A DNA stretch of 64,000 bases from Porphyridium purpureum (GCA_008690995.1 VRMN01000001.1:62001-126000), one strand, 5' to 3'; numbered from the stretch's first letter, positions 20,961 to 31,742 are shown. Notes: generated by a model not told the origin, from the letters alone. A program made the numbers and translations.

Positions 20961-23127
20961 CAGGCGATACTGTGCAAGCTTCCTACCGTCCCCAAATACG
21001 GCAAACCTTTACCTCACCCACGCTCAAAAGTCCTTTCTAATTTATCAGCCGAATCCTAGCCACTGCACACAACGTACTTGAGCACCGCCGCCTCATAAGG
21101 GAACGAAGGAGCTCGCGGCTCAGCAGGACCTCACTTTTTCCCACGCGCCTCCTCACGCGCAAATCACCGTACTCCACACTGTCTCGCGGCTCAGACGATG
21201 CATCATCCATCGCGTTGCCTTTTGAAGGAGTCAATCTTAAGATTCTTCGTCGAACCGTCTGCAACATTGTCCTTGTTCTTCACGTACACTAAGTCTGCCA
21301 GGCCGTCCTGCGAAGCTTCGTTTAGCCATTTCAGCCTGATTTCTGCATTTTGTGAAGATGTAACATGTTGTCGCTCCATCCGTTCTCAATCGCGCTCAAA
21401 GCGGTCCTGTTGTCAAGTTTTGTGGCCACCATTAGCCACACATTCTGTGATCCGTCAATGAACACACCCGGCGAAAACACGCGATACTTCACTGCCGTGT
21501 GTACCGCAATCAGCACTGCCTCTGCGATTGATGTCGCAGTCCGGTGTTGGCGCCCACTCGACCAATCTACTGGGTGTCACGCATTTTTGCACATAAAAAA
21601 AGTGCACACTCCACTTGTCGGTCTCTGAGCTGAAATCTGCGCCAGTAGAACAAGACACGGAAACAAGAAAGGAATTGCCTGCACAAGAGCAAGACGGTAC
21701 GCGAAGCGCAAAACCCCCTTCGGTACTGCCCTACAGGTATTGCGCAATGTCATCCAGACCCTTTCAGCCTCTGTGACTATCAATACGTGCAGAGCGCTAC
21801 CACCCTGACTATGTATGCTAATTCTCGCCTGCTTGTCTGAACCGTCCATGACAAACATTCGCGTCATAATGTGCGTCTCACGCTCTTGTCACAAGTCTTG
21901 CAATCTTCGTCAGGCTCAGGTTTACAAGACAACAGAATCTTTCGCGCCTGCCTCCGCCAACCGTCTGCTAGCATATGGCATGCATATTCTCGCGAACTCA
22001 TCACATGGGCACGGTCCATATCCTGGTCGACGTAGAATCCGATGCCCACGAACCGTCAAGATTTATTTTTTTCGTAGCAGCACGCATGTTTTCAATCACC
22101 CGCTGAATGGAAACCTCCTTTTCATTCTCCGCAACCGCCTTCTGTTTCGCAACACTCTCATCAAAAACCGCCTCATTGTCAATATACGAGACTGTCCGTT
22201 GCGTCGTGCCCGTTCATTTCATCCAGTATACATTCTGATCTGATGCCGATTCTTTCCATCCTAGATGCTCGAGTATTGTCCGAGCATGAGCCTAAAGTTG
22301 CTTCCGCTGCGTGATTAGCTATACAGCGCCATGCGCAGCCTGACGACAAACCGTTCTGTCGCCTCGAGTTTAGACGACACACTGGGCGGCAAGCACCCTC
22401 TCAACCAGCTAGCTAGACCGGCAAATTAAACGAATGTCGGAGGGGCCTTGAGGGAAGCAAGTAAGCAGGCGCAGTCCACATCAAACAACGCTACATCAGC
22501 ATGTTCCCCGTGCTCCAAAGGCGCTGCGCTTAATGCGGCTCTGATGGCGAATCACCCTCACGGCTTTTTTTGGTCAGATAGGTTCTCGACCAGGCTTGTA
22601 GACGCATCTCTAGCCACACAGCCTTGAGACACAAGTCACCATTTGGGTATCTACGCGCGGGCCCAAGTTCAGCATCCTTGATTACCATAAGCGCCTTCAA
22701 GTTCACGAACTGCACGTGCGGCATTTGCGCCGCCACTATGCGCTCGATTTTTTCTCCAAGGGAAGCGCCCTGACAATGCTCGGTACATTCAAGTCGCGCA
22801 CAAAATCATCGTGACCAGCATTCGAGGTCGTCACTCTCTTGGGTTCAATCACTTGCGTCACCAGCAGCTCTTGTACTCAGGCTGTCGTTCTAGCAAAAAG
22901 CATGCTGATATTCTTCGCTCACGCCGACGCGCGCTTCTCCGCTTCGTCTACGAATTTCACCTTCGCATGCCACAGCGACCCGCGCCTGCCGCGCCCGTGC
23001 TCGTCAAGACCTTGCACTTCCGAGCAAAGCAATCCAAGCGCTTGTGCTTTCGAGTGCACGTCTTTCACTCAATAACCAGCCAATGTGCCTTTGCCCTCTT
23101 TGATGACTCGCGACCACTGCGGTCCTA
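20961..23127 (-). mobile_element. Copia-type Pol fossil, RT-RNase H part
   Basis: Read on the minus strand from right to left the pieces follow the Copia Pol order. First comes an RT start-like region (VALFDVDCACLLASLK, near 22460-22510). Next is the RT end (MDRAHVMSSREYACHMLADG, about 21960-22020), then the pre-RNase H stretch (CRAVPKGVLRFAYR, about 21700-21745). RNase H follows (ADFSSETDKWSV, about 21610-21640) and ends at LDNRTALSAIENGWSDNMLHL (about 21355-21420). The fossil is old with many breaks, and no LTR was found. Its upstream part lies at about 30074-30700, separated by the inserted chromovirus. Assigned by pattern recognition only. Confidence 0.55.
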
Positions 23128-23433
23128 TGTAACGATCCACCCCTTTTGTCCACCTGCAGCTTTTTCTAATCGCCTCTTTAATTTTTTTTGTTACAGTCTA
23201 AAGTCTATTCTAATGGGCACTGTACCACTCGGTACAGTGCATCGGCCCCCAAAATAACTGGGCGGTCCGGTTAGCTTTAGGGTCTAGTTGTAGGGTATTT
23301 AAGCTCTGCCGCTTCACGGCGGGGATTGGAGAAAGAGAGCGAGAGAAGAGGGGAGAAAGTAAAAGACGTTGGTTTTGAGCGCTTGGGGTCTGGGACACGA
23401 GCGGACGATTGGGGTACCCCCCAAATCGTGGCA
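23128..23433 (+). repeat. 5' LTR of the chromovirus
   Basis: 306 bp, TG...CA ends, nearly identical to the right LTR. It contains a long T-rich stretch near 23185, a small palindrome ACTGTACCACTCGGTACAGT around 23219-23238, and a purine-rich GAGAAAGAGAGCGAGAG stretch near 23328-23346. A TTTAAGC motif near 23298 could act as a TATA-like element. Confidence 0.93.
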
Positions 23434-23872
23434 CAATTCGCGAATTGCCACAGGGGCGGCGGTCTATGTTGCGGTTGTAGATCGAGTGGGGCGGGAGAGG
23501 TGGGCGTAGGTCTGGGACCTGACACCTTAAAGCCTGTGGAAACCTTGTTTCTATCAGTGGGCGTAGGTCTGGGACCTGACACTGCGCATCTGGGAATCCT
23601 TTGTTTTAAGCACTAGCTACAAACCAGGGCGTGTGGTGAGCCGGGCTCGGACACGGGGTTTGCGTGAGACGTTCGTTCAACACTCGTTGCTTCGTGCTTC
23701 GTGTGTGATTTTGTTCGTTTTTCGTACAAGAAATCTCTGCCGAGTAAGAAGGCAGAGTAGGTGGGCGTAGATCCGGGATCTGACACCTTTTGACATTTGC
23801 ATCGTAGTAGAGAGTCTGGGACTCAAAGTTGTGTTGATTTTACTTCATTGCCGTTTTCACGTCTGGGACGCG
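23434..23872 (+). promoter_or_regulatory. chromovirus leader with palindrome and 25-bp repeats
   Basis: The leader begins with the perfect 14-bp palindrome CAATTCGCGAATTG directly after the LTR, where a tRNA primer-binding site is expected; I see no usual initiator-Met tRNA match. Three copies of a 25-bp sequence ending CTGGGACCTGACAC lie at 23501-23525, 23558-23582 and 23762-23786, the third more diverged. Their role is unknown. Confidence 0.6.
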
Positions 23873-25033
23873 ATGGCGGATCAAGAACCTTTAGGGTTGG
23901 GCTCGGCCGCGAAGGCGTCCAGGCCGACAGCATCGTCGGTCAGCAAAGATGTTGACGACTTGCGACAAAAGGTCACAGGGATGGAAGAGCGCGTCGAGGA
24001 GCAGCTCTCCCAGTTGAAGGACTCCTTGAAGTCCATGTTAGAGGAAGTCTTGGGCACTGCAGCGGTATCTGCGCGATTAGCAGAAACATCGCCGCCGCCG
24101 CAACTGCTTGACAGGGATCCTTATGCTCAGAGAACGAGCGTAGGACAAGCTAGTGGCTCGTCCAACGAGAGCACTCGTTTGAAGGACTTGTTTGAAAGAT
24201 CTCGGTTCGAGAAAACCGTGCGTGATGCCATGAAAGGCAACGAGATCACGGGTCCACGTGATTTAAAATTCATGAATACGCTGACCAAATGGGAGCGTTG
24301 TGTCGAAGGTTTTCCGCCAAGATGGGTCCGAGAGGTAGTCGTCTACGCGTTTAGTGGCGCTGCCGAACATATGTTTAACGCCGCGCTATTGAATGGAACC
24401 CTTCGGGTCGATGCTAGCGCGGATGAGCGGTGGAACTGGGCCGGACAACGTTTTTGGTCGCAGGCAACGCAGGACTCCGTTCGGGTGGAGTATCGTGGTC
24501 GCAAGCTGAAGCGGGATGAAACACTCACTTCGTACCACACGGACTTGCGAAATCTTGCCGCTGCTTTACAGATACCTGACACCGACTTAAAGGTAGACTT
24601 CGTCGAAGGACTCCCTAAAAAGTATCGGGAGATGGCACGTTTGCATGCGAACCAGCAAGAGTATGAAGGTCTCCTTCACGAGCTCATTTCCAACTACGGA
24701 GAGAAACTCGAATTCTCAACTTATTTGAAGCCGACCTACGGCGGCGCGCGGGCACAAGTAGTTCGCGCCATCGAAGAGGATGAATACCGCGAAATTTCAA
24801 ATTTTGATGAGCAGTCCTTCGCGCAAGGAGCGTCGCAACCGTCGCCGGCGGATTCCGTAAACGCAATCGCGGAAGCGGTAGCGCGCGTGCTTCAGGCGAG
24901 CAACGTGTGCTTCGTGTGCAAGCAGCCGGGCCATTGGGCTAGAGAGTGCACGGATGCGGCCGCGAAGGAGAGACAGGTGGGTGCGCGTACGCAGTTTCCG
25001 ACGAAAGATGCGTCTGGTCCTGGGTCCGCATGA
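23873..25033 (+). CDS. chromovirus gag
   Basis: 386 residues from the ATG at 23873 (MADQEPLGLG); the frame is open slightly further up. Residues 25-60 are a probable coiled coil (KVTGMEERVEEQLSQLKDSL). The middle carries a retrotransposon gag core (WERCVEGFPPRWVREVVVYA, then KLKRDETLTSYHTDLRNLAA). A CCHC zinc knuckle CFVCKQPGHWAREC lies near residues 345-358. Gag forms the particle and packages the RNA. Pol follows in the same reading register after a short spacer, an arrangement that suits the read-through or re-initiation known in relatives. Confidence 0.9.
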   Translation: MADQEPLGLGSAAKASRPTASSVSKDVDDLRQKVTGMEERVEEQLSQLKDSLKSMLEEVLGTAAVSARLAETSPPPQLLDRDPYAQRTSVGQASGSSNESTRLKDLFERSRFEKTVRDAMKGNEITGPRDLKFMNTLTKWERCVEGFPPRWVREVVVYAFSGAAEHMFNAALLNGTLRVDASADERWNWAGQRFWSQATQDSVRVEYRGRKLKRDETLTSYHTDLRNLAAALQIPDTDLKVDFVEGLPKKYREMARLHANQQEYEGLLHELISNYGEKLEFSTYLKPTYGGARAQVVRAIEEDEYREISNFDEQSFAQGASQPSPADSVNAIAEAVARVLQASNVCFVCKQPGHWARECTDAAAKERQVGARTQFPTKDASGPGSA

Positions 25034-25150
25034 ACCGCACCGCACCAAGGGTTAAAGACTGCCGCAGGGCAGTCATCACGCTTCGTACAGCTGCAGGAAG
25101 GGCAGGCTGGGAAGTGTGAGACACCGGAAGACCCGACAGATTTATTACCG

Positions 25151-28100
25151 GTGTCCTTGGAACGTGGGCAGGTCCGTATTTTCGACAGGCGGGTCCTGTG
25201 TTCGGTCCGTGGGTCCGTAGACCGACGACCGTTTGTTTTATTTTACGTGCGTGGAACCGTGGGTTGGATCCCTACGCGAGCGCTGGTGGACACAGGCGCG
25301 ACGGGTGACTCATATGCGTCTCGTGCAGTCGCAGAGAGCTGGGGTGCGCAAATGCAAAAAGCTAAGACTCGTGTAGACAACGCACAAGGAAGCACAATGG
25401 GTCCAGCAAAAGAAGCAGTCGTTCTCGTACGTCTAGGCGCTCTCGAGACACCGCTGCGCGTGTTGGTCGTCGAGGAGCTGGCTGAAGAGCTCATCGTGGG
25501 GATGGAATTTTGGCATAGACACTCCGAGTGTATAAATTTGACGAAACAGTGTGTGCAGATGCGCGGTGGGGAAAGGATTCCTTGTTTTACGAATACAAAC
25601 AAGGATCGAACGTTTATCCACTGTGCGCAAGAAGTCGTCATTCCAGCGTTCACGGAACGAGCTGTGTCTGTCTTGCTTCCGCAGAGTGGGCCATCAAGCG
25701 CACGAAAGCCAAGCTCGTGGCGAGTTCGGAACTCTTCGCGAGTACCGCTCAAAATAGGTGCAGGACAGAAGCTTGCAAGCATCCGCTGGGAACGTCCAGA
25801 CGTCATCGAGCGCGAGACGCTCGAAGCGATTGCTGAGATCCCTTTGAATCACGTTGAAAGTGCGTCAGTACGGAAAGAGTTCCTCGCAGTCGTGCAAAAG
25901 CATTGGCGAGTCTTCCGCGCTGAAGCAGGGCGTGCGCGGTCTGTACAGCACGTCATTCGTACCGAAGATGGGGCCAGTTTCCCCGCAGCGAAGCTCAGAC
26001 GTCGTTCTGAATCGGAGCGCGTGGCGGAGGAGACGATGGTGAAGGCGCTTTTAAAAAAGGGAATCCTCGAGCCGTGTAGTGGACCGTACGCGTCCGCGAA
26101 CGTACTCGTGCGCAAACCGACTGGTGCATGGAGGCTGACAACGGATTTCCGAAATCTGAATGCCGTCACCGTCAAGGATAAGTACCCGATTCCGCTGGTG
26201 CAAGAGTGCCTTGACTGGGCAGGAAGATTTTCGCTATTCAGCACGTTGGATTTGACCGATGGGTTTTTTCAAGTACCGCTGCATCCGGAGTCCCGTGATT
26301 TGACAGCCATGATTACGCCGCTTGGACTGTTCCGCTATTGCGTCATTGCGCAGGGCATGTCGAACAGCCCCGCGACGTTTCAAAGGTTGATGAATACCGT
26401 TCTTGGGGATCTGCGTTGGAAGAACTCTTTGATCTACATCGATGACCTAATCGTTGGCACCAAGTCAAAGGAAGAGCACCTCGAAATCTTGGACCAAGTT
26501 CTACAGAGGTTCGAGGAGGAGGGGCTCACGTTTTCCCTCCCAAAGTGCTCATTCCTGGCGAGGTCTATCGAATTTTTGGGGCACGAGGTAGAGGGGGGAA
26601 AAATTCGGCCGAAGAGGCGGAACGTGGAGGCGATCCGCGCGTGGGAGGTTCCGGCTAATCCTAGTGAGGTACAGCGTTTCCTCGGCGTCGTGGGATGGTT
26701 TCGAGCATTCGTTCCGGGCTTCGAGAAGATCGCAGCGCCGTTGCGAGAGGCGCTGGCGGGATTGGCGATGTCGGCCAAGAAGAGCAGCAGACGTCAGGCT
26801 GTCCAGTGCGTCGATTGGAGCAGTCGCTTCGGGAAAGCTCAACGCGAGGCGTTTGAGAGGCTGAAGACAGCGCTGTGTGATCCTTCGGTGGTGCTTTACC
26901 AACCGATTCCGGGAGCTGCGTGGATGCTTGACACGGACGCATCAACGTTGGGCGTTGGAGCCGCGCTTTACCGGCGTTTGGGATCCTCGTTCCATCCTGT
27001 GTGTTTCCTGTCGAGAGCGCTGACTCCAGCGGAGAAGAATTATGCCATCACAGAGCTCGAATGCTTAGCAGTTGTTTGGGCGGTGCGGAAATGTCGTCAT
27101 TACCTTTATGGAGAGTCCATTTGCATTCGTTCTGATCACGAGCCTTTAAAGTGGCTCTTGAATTTGAAGGAACCGCGAGGGCGCTTGGCGCGGTGGGCAC
27201 TCGCGCTGTCGGACTATAATTTCGTGCTGGAGTACATAAAAGGGCCAAGCAACAAGGTGCCGGATGCGCTATCGCGTCAGCCACTTCCGGCTCACGAGCC
27301 CTTGCAATCGTACGACGAGCGCATGGCACGTATCGTGACATCGGTAGCTAACTCTTCGGAGAAGGCGCGAGAACTTCCGAGCAAGGAGGAGCTCAAGGCG
27401 GCGTACGCGGAGGATGAACAAATTGCTAAAGAAATAGCGAATTTGAATTCTCAGCGGCCGGAGTACAGCGAGCCCGAGTATTTCTGCGATGAAGATGGAA
27501 TCCTATGGGCACAGACAAAGCCGCTAAGGCGTGTGGTGCCGGACGCACTCGTGAGTAGAGTACTCGGTTACTACCACTCGACGAGCGCCAGTGGCCACAT
27601 GGATGTTGCCAAGACGATTGGCAGGGTCGCAAGTGGGCTCTGGTGGTGGCCTGGTTGGACGGCGGACGTCCGTGAGTTTTTGCAGTCGTGTCGTTTCTGT
27701 GCGCGACGAAAGGGAAGTCGTCAGCAGCAGGTTCCGATTGGGAGGCGGCGCCCAACAAGGCGATTTGAGCTGGTAGCAGCAGATCTGCTCACCATTTCGC
27801 CGAAAACGGCGCGTGGTTTCGACAAGGTGCTGGTGGTTGCAGACCTCTTTTCAAGGTTTACGGTAGCCGTGCCTGTCGCGGATGAGACGGCGCGGTCGGT
27901 GGCCGACGGACTCCTGAGTGCGTGGGTGGCGCCTTTCGGGCCGCCCGAGGCGCTCTTGAGTGACAACGGACCAGCTTTTCGATCCGAACTCTTGGCACGT
28001 ATCAGCCAATTACTGGGGATTGGGAAAGTGTTCACGTTGGAGCACAATCCGAAGGCGAACGGAGTAGTCGAACGGTACAATCGTACGCTGTGTGGGCTGC

Positions 28101-28867
28101 TCGCGGGGGCAATGGCGGACCATGACGCTGATGTGGGATGGGACGTGTTTCTGCCTTTGGCAGTACACGCGTACAACGCTTCCTGGCATGCGTCGTTGGG
28201 CGGTTTGAGCCCGTACGAGGTCATGTTTGGCCGCCCGGCAAACGACTTTAGCCAAGCAATCGTTCCAGAGGAGCAGGCGCCGGAGCAAGAATTTGTAGCA
28301 TTCGCTGACCAGCTGCGCGGGCGCATCAAAATGATGCACGCGCTGGCACTGGCGGCGTCTGACCGGAGTCATGCGAAAAACTTCGCACGGAGTGCAGCCA
28401 GTGTCAGCCGAACTTCTGCGCGGCAGCTCGTCAAGGTTGGCGACGCAGTCATGCTGTGGCGGGGCTTGGGAACGCTGAAGGGGCGCAAGTTGGAGGCACC
28501 GTGGGTCGGACCGTACGAACTCTTGGCGCTTGAGGGCTCGCGGGCGACTATCAGGAGCTCATCTGAGGAGTTTTTTGTGCATGTGGATCGCATCAAGCAT
28601 GTGGACACAAGCGTGGAGCTAAGCAGCGACTTTGACGCAGACAGCGCTCGTCGGAGCAGCGTGCTCACGGAAATCTCCAGTCTCCAGAAGCGCCGGGAGA
28701 GAGACGGACAAGTCGAGTTCTTGGTGGCCTGGTACGGCGCGAAGCGCGCCGACTGGACGTGGGAGCTCGCGGAGGACCTTCCAGAGACGCTCGTGCGAGA
28801 GTTCGAGGATTCCTTTGCGTCAAAAGGGGATGTTTTGCGGACTCGCAGTGGTCGTGCTTTCCGGTAG
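25151..28867 (+). CDS. chromovirus pol with chromodomain
   Basis: About 1238 residues. In order: retropepsin (ALVDTGATGDSY, about residues 45-56); reverse transcriptase with LTTDFRNLNAVT, FSTLDLTDGFFQVPL and the catalytic YIDD box (SLIYIDDLIVG, about 430); RNase H (AWMLDTDASTLGVGAALY and ITELECLAVVWA, about 590-640); integrase with an HHCC zinc region (CRFCARRKGSR, about 850) and the DDE core (VAADLLT, LLSDNGPAF, KANGVVERYNR); and a C-terminal chromodomain (VEFLVAWYGAKRADWTWEL, about 1190-1210). The chromodomain directs chromoviruses to particular chromatin. Every expected domain is present. Confidence 0.95.
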   Translation: MSLERGQVRIFDRRVLCSVRGSVDRRPFVLFYVRGTVGWIPTRALVDTGATGDSYASRAVAESWGAQMQKAKTRVDNAQGSTMGPAKEAVVLVRLGALETPLRVLVVEELAEELIVGMEFWHRHSECINLTKQCVQMRGGERIPCFTNTNKDRTFIHCAQEVVIPAFTERAVSVLLPQSGPSSARKPSSWRVRNSSRVPLKIGAGQKLASIRWERPDVIERETLEAIAEIPLNHVESASVRKEFLAVVQKHWRVFRAEAGRARSVQHVIRTEDGASFPAAKLRRRSESERVAEETMVKALLKKGILEPCSGPYASANVLVRKPTGAWRLTTDFRNLNAVTVKDKYPIPLVQECLDWAGRFSLFSTLDLTDGFFQVPLHPESRDLTAMITPLGLFRYCVIAQGMSNSPATFQRLMNTVLGDLRWKNSLIYIDDLIVGTKSKEEHLEILDQVLQRFEEEGLTFSLPKCSFLARSIEFLGHEVEGGKIRPKRRNVEAIRAWEVPANPSEVQRFLGVVGWFRAFVPGFEKIAAPLREALAGLAMSAKKSSRRQAVQCVDWSSRFGKAQREAFERLKTALCDPSVVLYQPIPGAAWMLDTDASTLGVGAALYRRLGSSFHPVCFLSRALTPAEKNYAITELECLAVVWAVRKCRHYLYGESICIRSDHEPLKWLLNLKEPRGRLARWALALSDYNFVLEYIKGPSNKVPDALSRQPLPAHEPLQSYDERMARIVTSVANSSEKARELPSKEELKAAYAEDEQIAKEIANLNSQRPEYSEPEYFCDEDGILWAQTKPLRRVVPDALVSRVLGYYHSTSASGHMDVAKTIGRVASGLWWWPGWTADVREFLQSCRFCARRKGSRQQQVPIGRRRPTRRFELVAADLLTISPKTARGFDKVLVVADLFSRFTVAVPVADETARSVADGLLSAWVAPFGPPEALLSDNGPAFRSELLARISQLLGIGKVFTLEHNPKANGVVERYNRTLCGLLAGAMADHDADVGWDVFLPLAVHAYNASWHASLGGLSPYEVMFGRPANDFSQAIVPEEQAPEQEFVAFADQLRGRIKMMHALALAASDRSHAKNFARSAASVSRTSARQLVKVGDAVMLWRGLGTLKGRKLEAPWVGPYELLALEGSRATIRSSSEEFFVHVDRIKHVDTSVELSSDFDADSARRSSVLTEISSLQKRRERDGQVEFLVAWYGAKRADWTWELAEDLPETLVREFEDSFASKGDVLRTRSGRAFR

Positions 28868-29760
28868 CGCTGGGAGCCAGCGGCACTCGTCAGACGCTCG
28901 GATGCCTCTGCCGTTGTGCGCCGATGCACCGTTGCGGTCACCAAGAATGCATCAAGTACTCGTTTGAGCAGGGCCGGTTTCTTCGTACCGGGTGCAAATG
29001 TGAGGCATGCAAAATGCGCACAAATAATCGCTTTTGAAGTGTTTTTTGCAGGGCTTGTGTAAACTTGTGGAGCTTGCCAGCAGCGTTCCGGTGGCGTGCA
29101 GCTTGCCGCCAAGTTTCAGCCCGCTAGCCTGAGCGATTACAGAGCAGTCGTTATTCGCGTGTCGGTAGCGACCACGAAAGTGCCGGAAGAATTCGGGTTT
29201 TCACGGTTTGGTCGCGCTGTGGTTGGCCAGGGCACTCGTACGTGTGCGCGCGCATGCTTCAGCATGTGGTGAAGGCACTGGAGAAGACGATTTATGCGTA
29301 GCTTCGACGGTTTGCGAATGGTGAGGTCGCCGATCCGGGCTGCGGGTGCCGAAATATTCGCGAAACTCTGACGCGCGCACTCGTGTTTGAAGGGGTTTGC
29401 GTTGGAGTTTCGAGGCGTGGCTTGACATGCGGATGCATGGCGGTGTTGAGCGTGCTGGTGCGCGATGGTGCCGTGATTCATGGAGTCGTTTGGTGGGGAG
29501 ACGCTTTCGCGTGGTTCCCTCCGCGGATTGAAGGGCGTGCGTCTCTGTGCTCGGGCGTTCAGTCGTTGGGTGTACAGTACTTACACTGTACCTCTTGGGT
29601 CGGACTTCGGTTCGCGCGTTTTTCTGTTGTTTCTTTCTTTTTTTATGTCCGGTAGCCGCGCGCATTTTCGGTCGCGCTTTGCACGGTTCCCCACGGGTTA
29701 CTCCGACGGGCTGCCAGGACCTTTTCTTGCAGATGTAGGGCTTAGGGGTTGCGTGAGATG
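28868..29760 (+). other. chromovirus 3' untranslated region
   Basis: About 890 bases between pol and the right LTR without a recognisable domain. One frame (29383-29655) shows no similarity. The bases just before the LTR (GGGCTTAGGGGTTGCGTGAG) are G-rich but not a classical all-purine tract. Confidence 0.6.
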
Positions 29761-30073
29761 TGTAACGATCCACCCCTTTTGTCCACCTGCAGCTTTTTCT
29801 AATCGCCTCTTTAATTTTTTTGTTACAGTCTAAAGTCTATTCTAATGGGCACTGTACCACTCGGTACAGTGCGTCGGCCCCCAAAATAACTGGGCGGTCC
29901 GGTTAGCTTTAGGGTCTAGTTGTAGGGTATTTAAGCTCTGCCGCTTCACGGCGGGGATTGGAGAAAGAGAGCGAGAGAAGACAGGAGAGGAGAGAGAGTA
30001 AAAGACGTTGGTTTTGAACGCTTGGGGTCTGGGACACGAGCGGACGATTGGGGTGACCCCCCAAATCGTGGCA
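29761..30073 (+). repeat. 3' LTR of the chromovirus
   Basis: 313 bp, a near-identical copy of the left LTR with a small insertion in the purine-rich part. It is followed directly by the target duplication CCTA at 30074-30077. Confidence 0.93.
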
Positions 30074-30700
30074 CCTAGTCGCGCGACGCCGTCCGAAATA
30101 GCTGCAACCTGCTTACTGCTGCAGCAGCCCTTTCGCGACCGACCATCGCTTGTCACGTGAACTCTTGTTATGGGCGCTTCCGTCCAATTCACTCGCTCGT
30201 ACTCCGAGACGAGACTTTTTTCTGTCTGAATTCTTTCTGCTCTTGACCCGCCGGCCTTCTCGGTTTCCAAGGTTTCACTGCTATCACCGCTTTCACCATC
30301 GCTGCCGCCTCCTGAGTGCCGCTACTCTTCGCCGTCGGCCACTCTTTCAGGGTCCGGCGGCCAGACAAATTCTTCGTCGGCAGGCCTGAGCTGCCTTCTC
30401 GTAGCTGGATAATTTTCAGGAAGCGGTTTTCATTCTTGTATCCAGCGAGCCGCTGCCGGTCTCACATCTAAAAATGAGACCACTAGGCAGTTCAAGCGTT
30501 GTTTGATCCTTTCCGATTCTGGGATACGAAACCTAACCACAATTGCGACAAGACCCTTTAGGTCATGCTTTTTGGGAGCCTCGTCGTACGCTATGACAAC
30601 CCAGCCAAACGCAGGCAGCTCCATGTTCAAGTTAGTACTGAACCGCTTCACAGAAGCAGCGTTACCACCTCGGGGCCCGGCCCAAACAAGATTCCGCGTG
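30074..30700 (-). mobile_element. Copia-type Pol fossil, post-integrase part
   Basis: On the minus strand, MELPAFGWVVIAYDEAPKKH (about 30560-30620) and LKGLVAIVVRFRIPESERI match the conserved stretch after a Copia integrase core (the FGC...KLDxRG...FLGY region). It is followed by an acidic/Ser-rich linker (ADEEFVWPPDPE, SGGGSDGESGDSSETLE), as is usual before the RT. This is the upstream half of the fossil at 20961-23127; the chromovirus insertion separates the two. It has several breaks. Confidence 0.5.
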
Positions 30701-31372
30701 TTATCAGCTGTGCCCTCGTGTGGTTTTACGGTAGACGTTCACTCGTACTCCTGACCTTCTTTTTCTCTGAGCAAGGCCTGACCGACTAGTCCAGGCAGTA
30801 GTGTCGCCTTTTATATCTTTACTTCCGCGAGAGACAGGAAGGCGCCAAAAGAAATGACGATGCAAATCTGTAGAGGCCCCGAGAAGTTCTCGATCTTCAC
30901 AGATCTTTTTCTCTTCCCCTATTTCTAAAAGCTTACCCTCTTTTTCTCTTTTGTGATCTCTTTTTCTGGTTTTTCGCCCGAGTGGGATACCCAGGTGCTC
31001 TTTTTTACCCACGCACCGGCTGTCACGCAGCACTGGCCGTCTTTCTGCTCGACTACCCGGCGGCTCACCGAGAGCGGCCCACTCCGCGGCCGGTTGCTCT
31101 GCCTGACCGCGGCCCTCTTGCCTACAACTCTGACGGTGATACAGGTCCGTCCTGTCGCCCCCCGCGTGACCACCACCCTCTCGATAAATTTCTCCTTCGG
31201 CTGCTCTTTTCCCACTAGCCCGATTGACGCGCTGCGGCACATCATTGTCATTTCCGCACAAGTAGTGTGTGAACTGCGTGCAAATGGCTCGAGCCGAATG
31301 CACGCGAAAGAACCTGCTGATGAGGAACAGGGCGCGCCTGAGCGTGCTGACGTGAACGAGGGCACACAGTAG
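30701..31372. other. unassigned sequence
   Basis: About 670 bases with overlapping frames on both strands (minus 30925-31365 and plus 30953-31372), neither with a recognisable domain. The region may belong to the Copia fossil's integrase side, but I cannot show it. Confidence 0.3.
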
Positions 31373-31706
31373 TGTCGTGGCCCACCATGTTTCGGTTGTG
31401 CGACCGTTCAGGGGGTCGTGACGGGAACGGACGCAGAGTATTTTTGCGCCTCAGGGGGCGTTTTCCTCGAACGGACCGTTTGGGACAGAAAGGTATATAA
31501 AGGACGTTCGACAAGTGTTCGGTTAGAGTGAGCCAAAATAAAAGAGGGCACCGTTGACGAAGAAATAAGAGCCTACAAGGTGTTGAGAAGCTGCACAACG
31601 GTCCTTTGGCAGCAAAGAAGAACCGGACGAGGTGAGCACCGTGTGTGTACAGTCGAGGGACTGTGCTGCGCGGTGCACACAGAGTGGGAAGGCGTTTCCT
31701 ACAACA
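31373..31706 (+). repeat. candidate solo LTR upstream of the PLAC8 gene
   Basis: 334 bp beginning TGTCGTGG and ending CTACAACA (TGT...ACA ends), flanked by AGTAG and GGTAG, a 5-bp duplication with one mismatch. It holds a strong TATA box (TATATAAA, 31496-31503) and an AATAAA (31539-31544) about 40 bases later, as in an LTR with U3 and R. No second copy is present in the window, so it could instead be the native PLAC8 promoter. Confidence 0.4.
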
Positions 31707-31742
31707 GGTAGAACTCTGTGGAACCGCTGAAGCTTCCAGAAG

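Larger units (their letters stand above)
23128..30073 (+). mobile_element. Ty3/gypsy chromovirus, young and whole-looking
   Basis: A 6.95-kb LTR retrotransposon. The two LTRs (23128-23433 and 29761-30073) begin TGTAACGATC and end CGTGGCA and differ by only a handful of substitutions and one small insertion block. The 4-bp duplication CCTA flanks it (23124-23127 and 30074-30077). Gag and pol are both open, and pol runs protease, RT, RNase H, integrase and C-terminal chromodomain, the chromovirus order. Near-identical LTRs mean recent insertion. It sits inside a much older Copia fossil. It looks whole, but activity cannot be judged from sequence. Confidence 0.93.
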
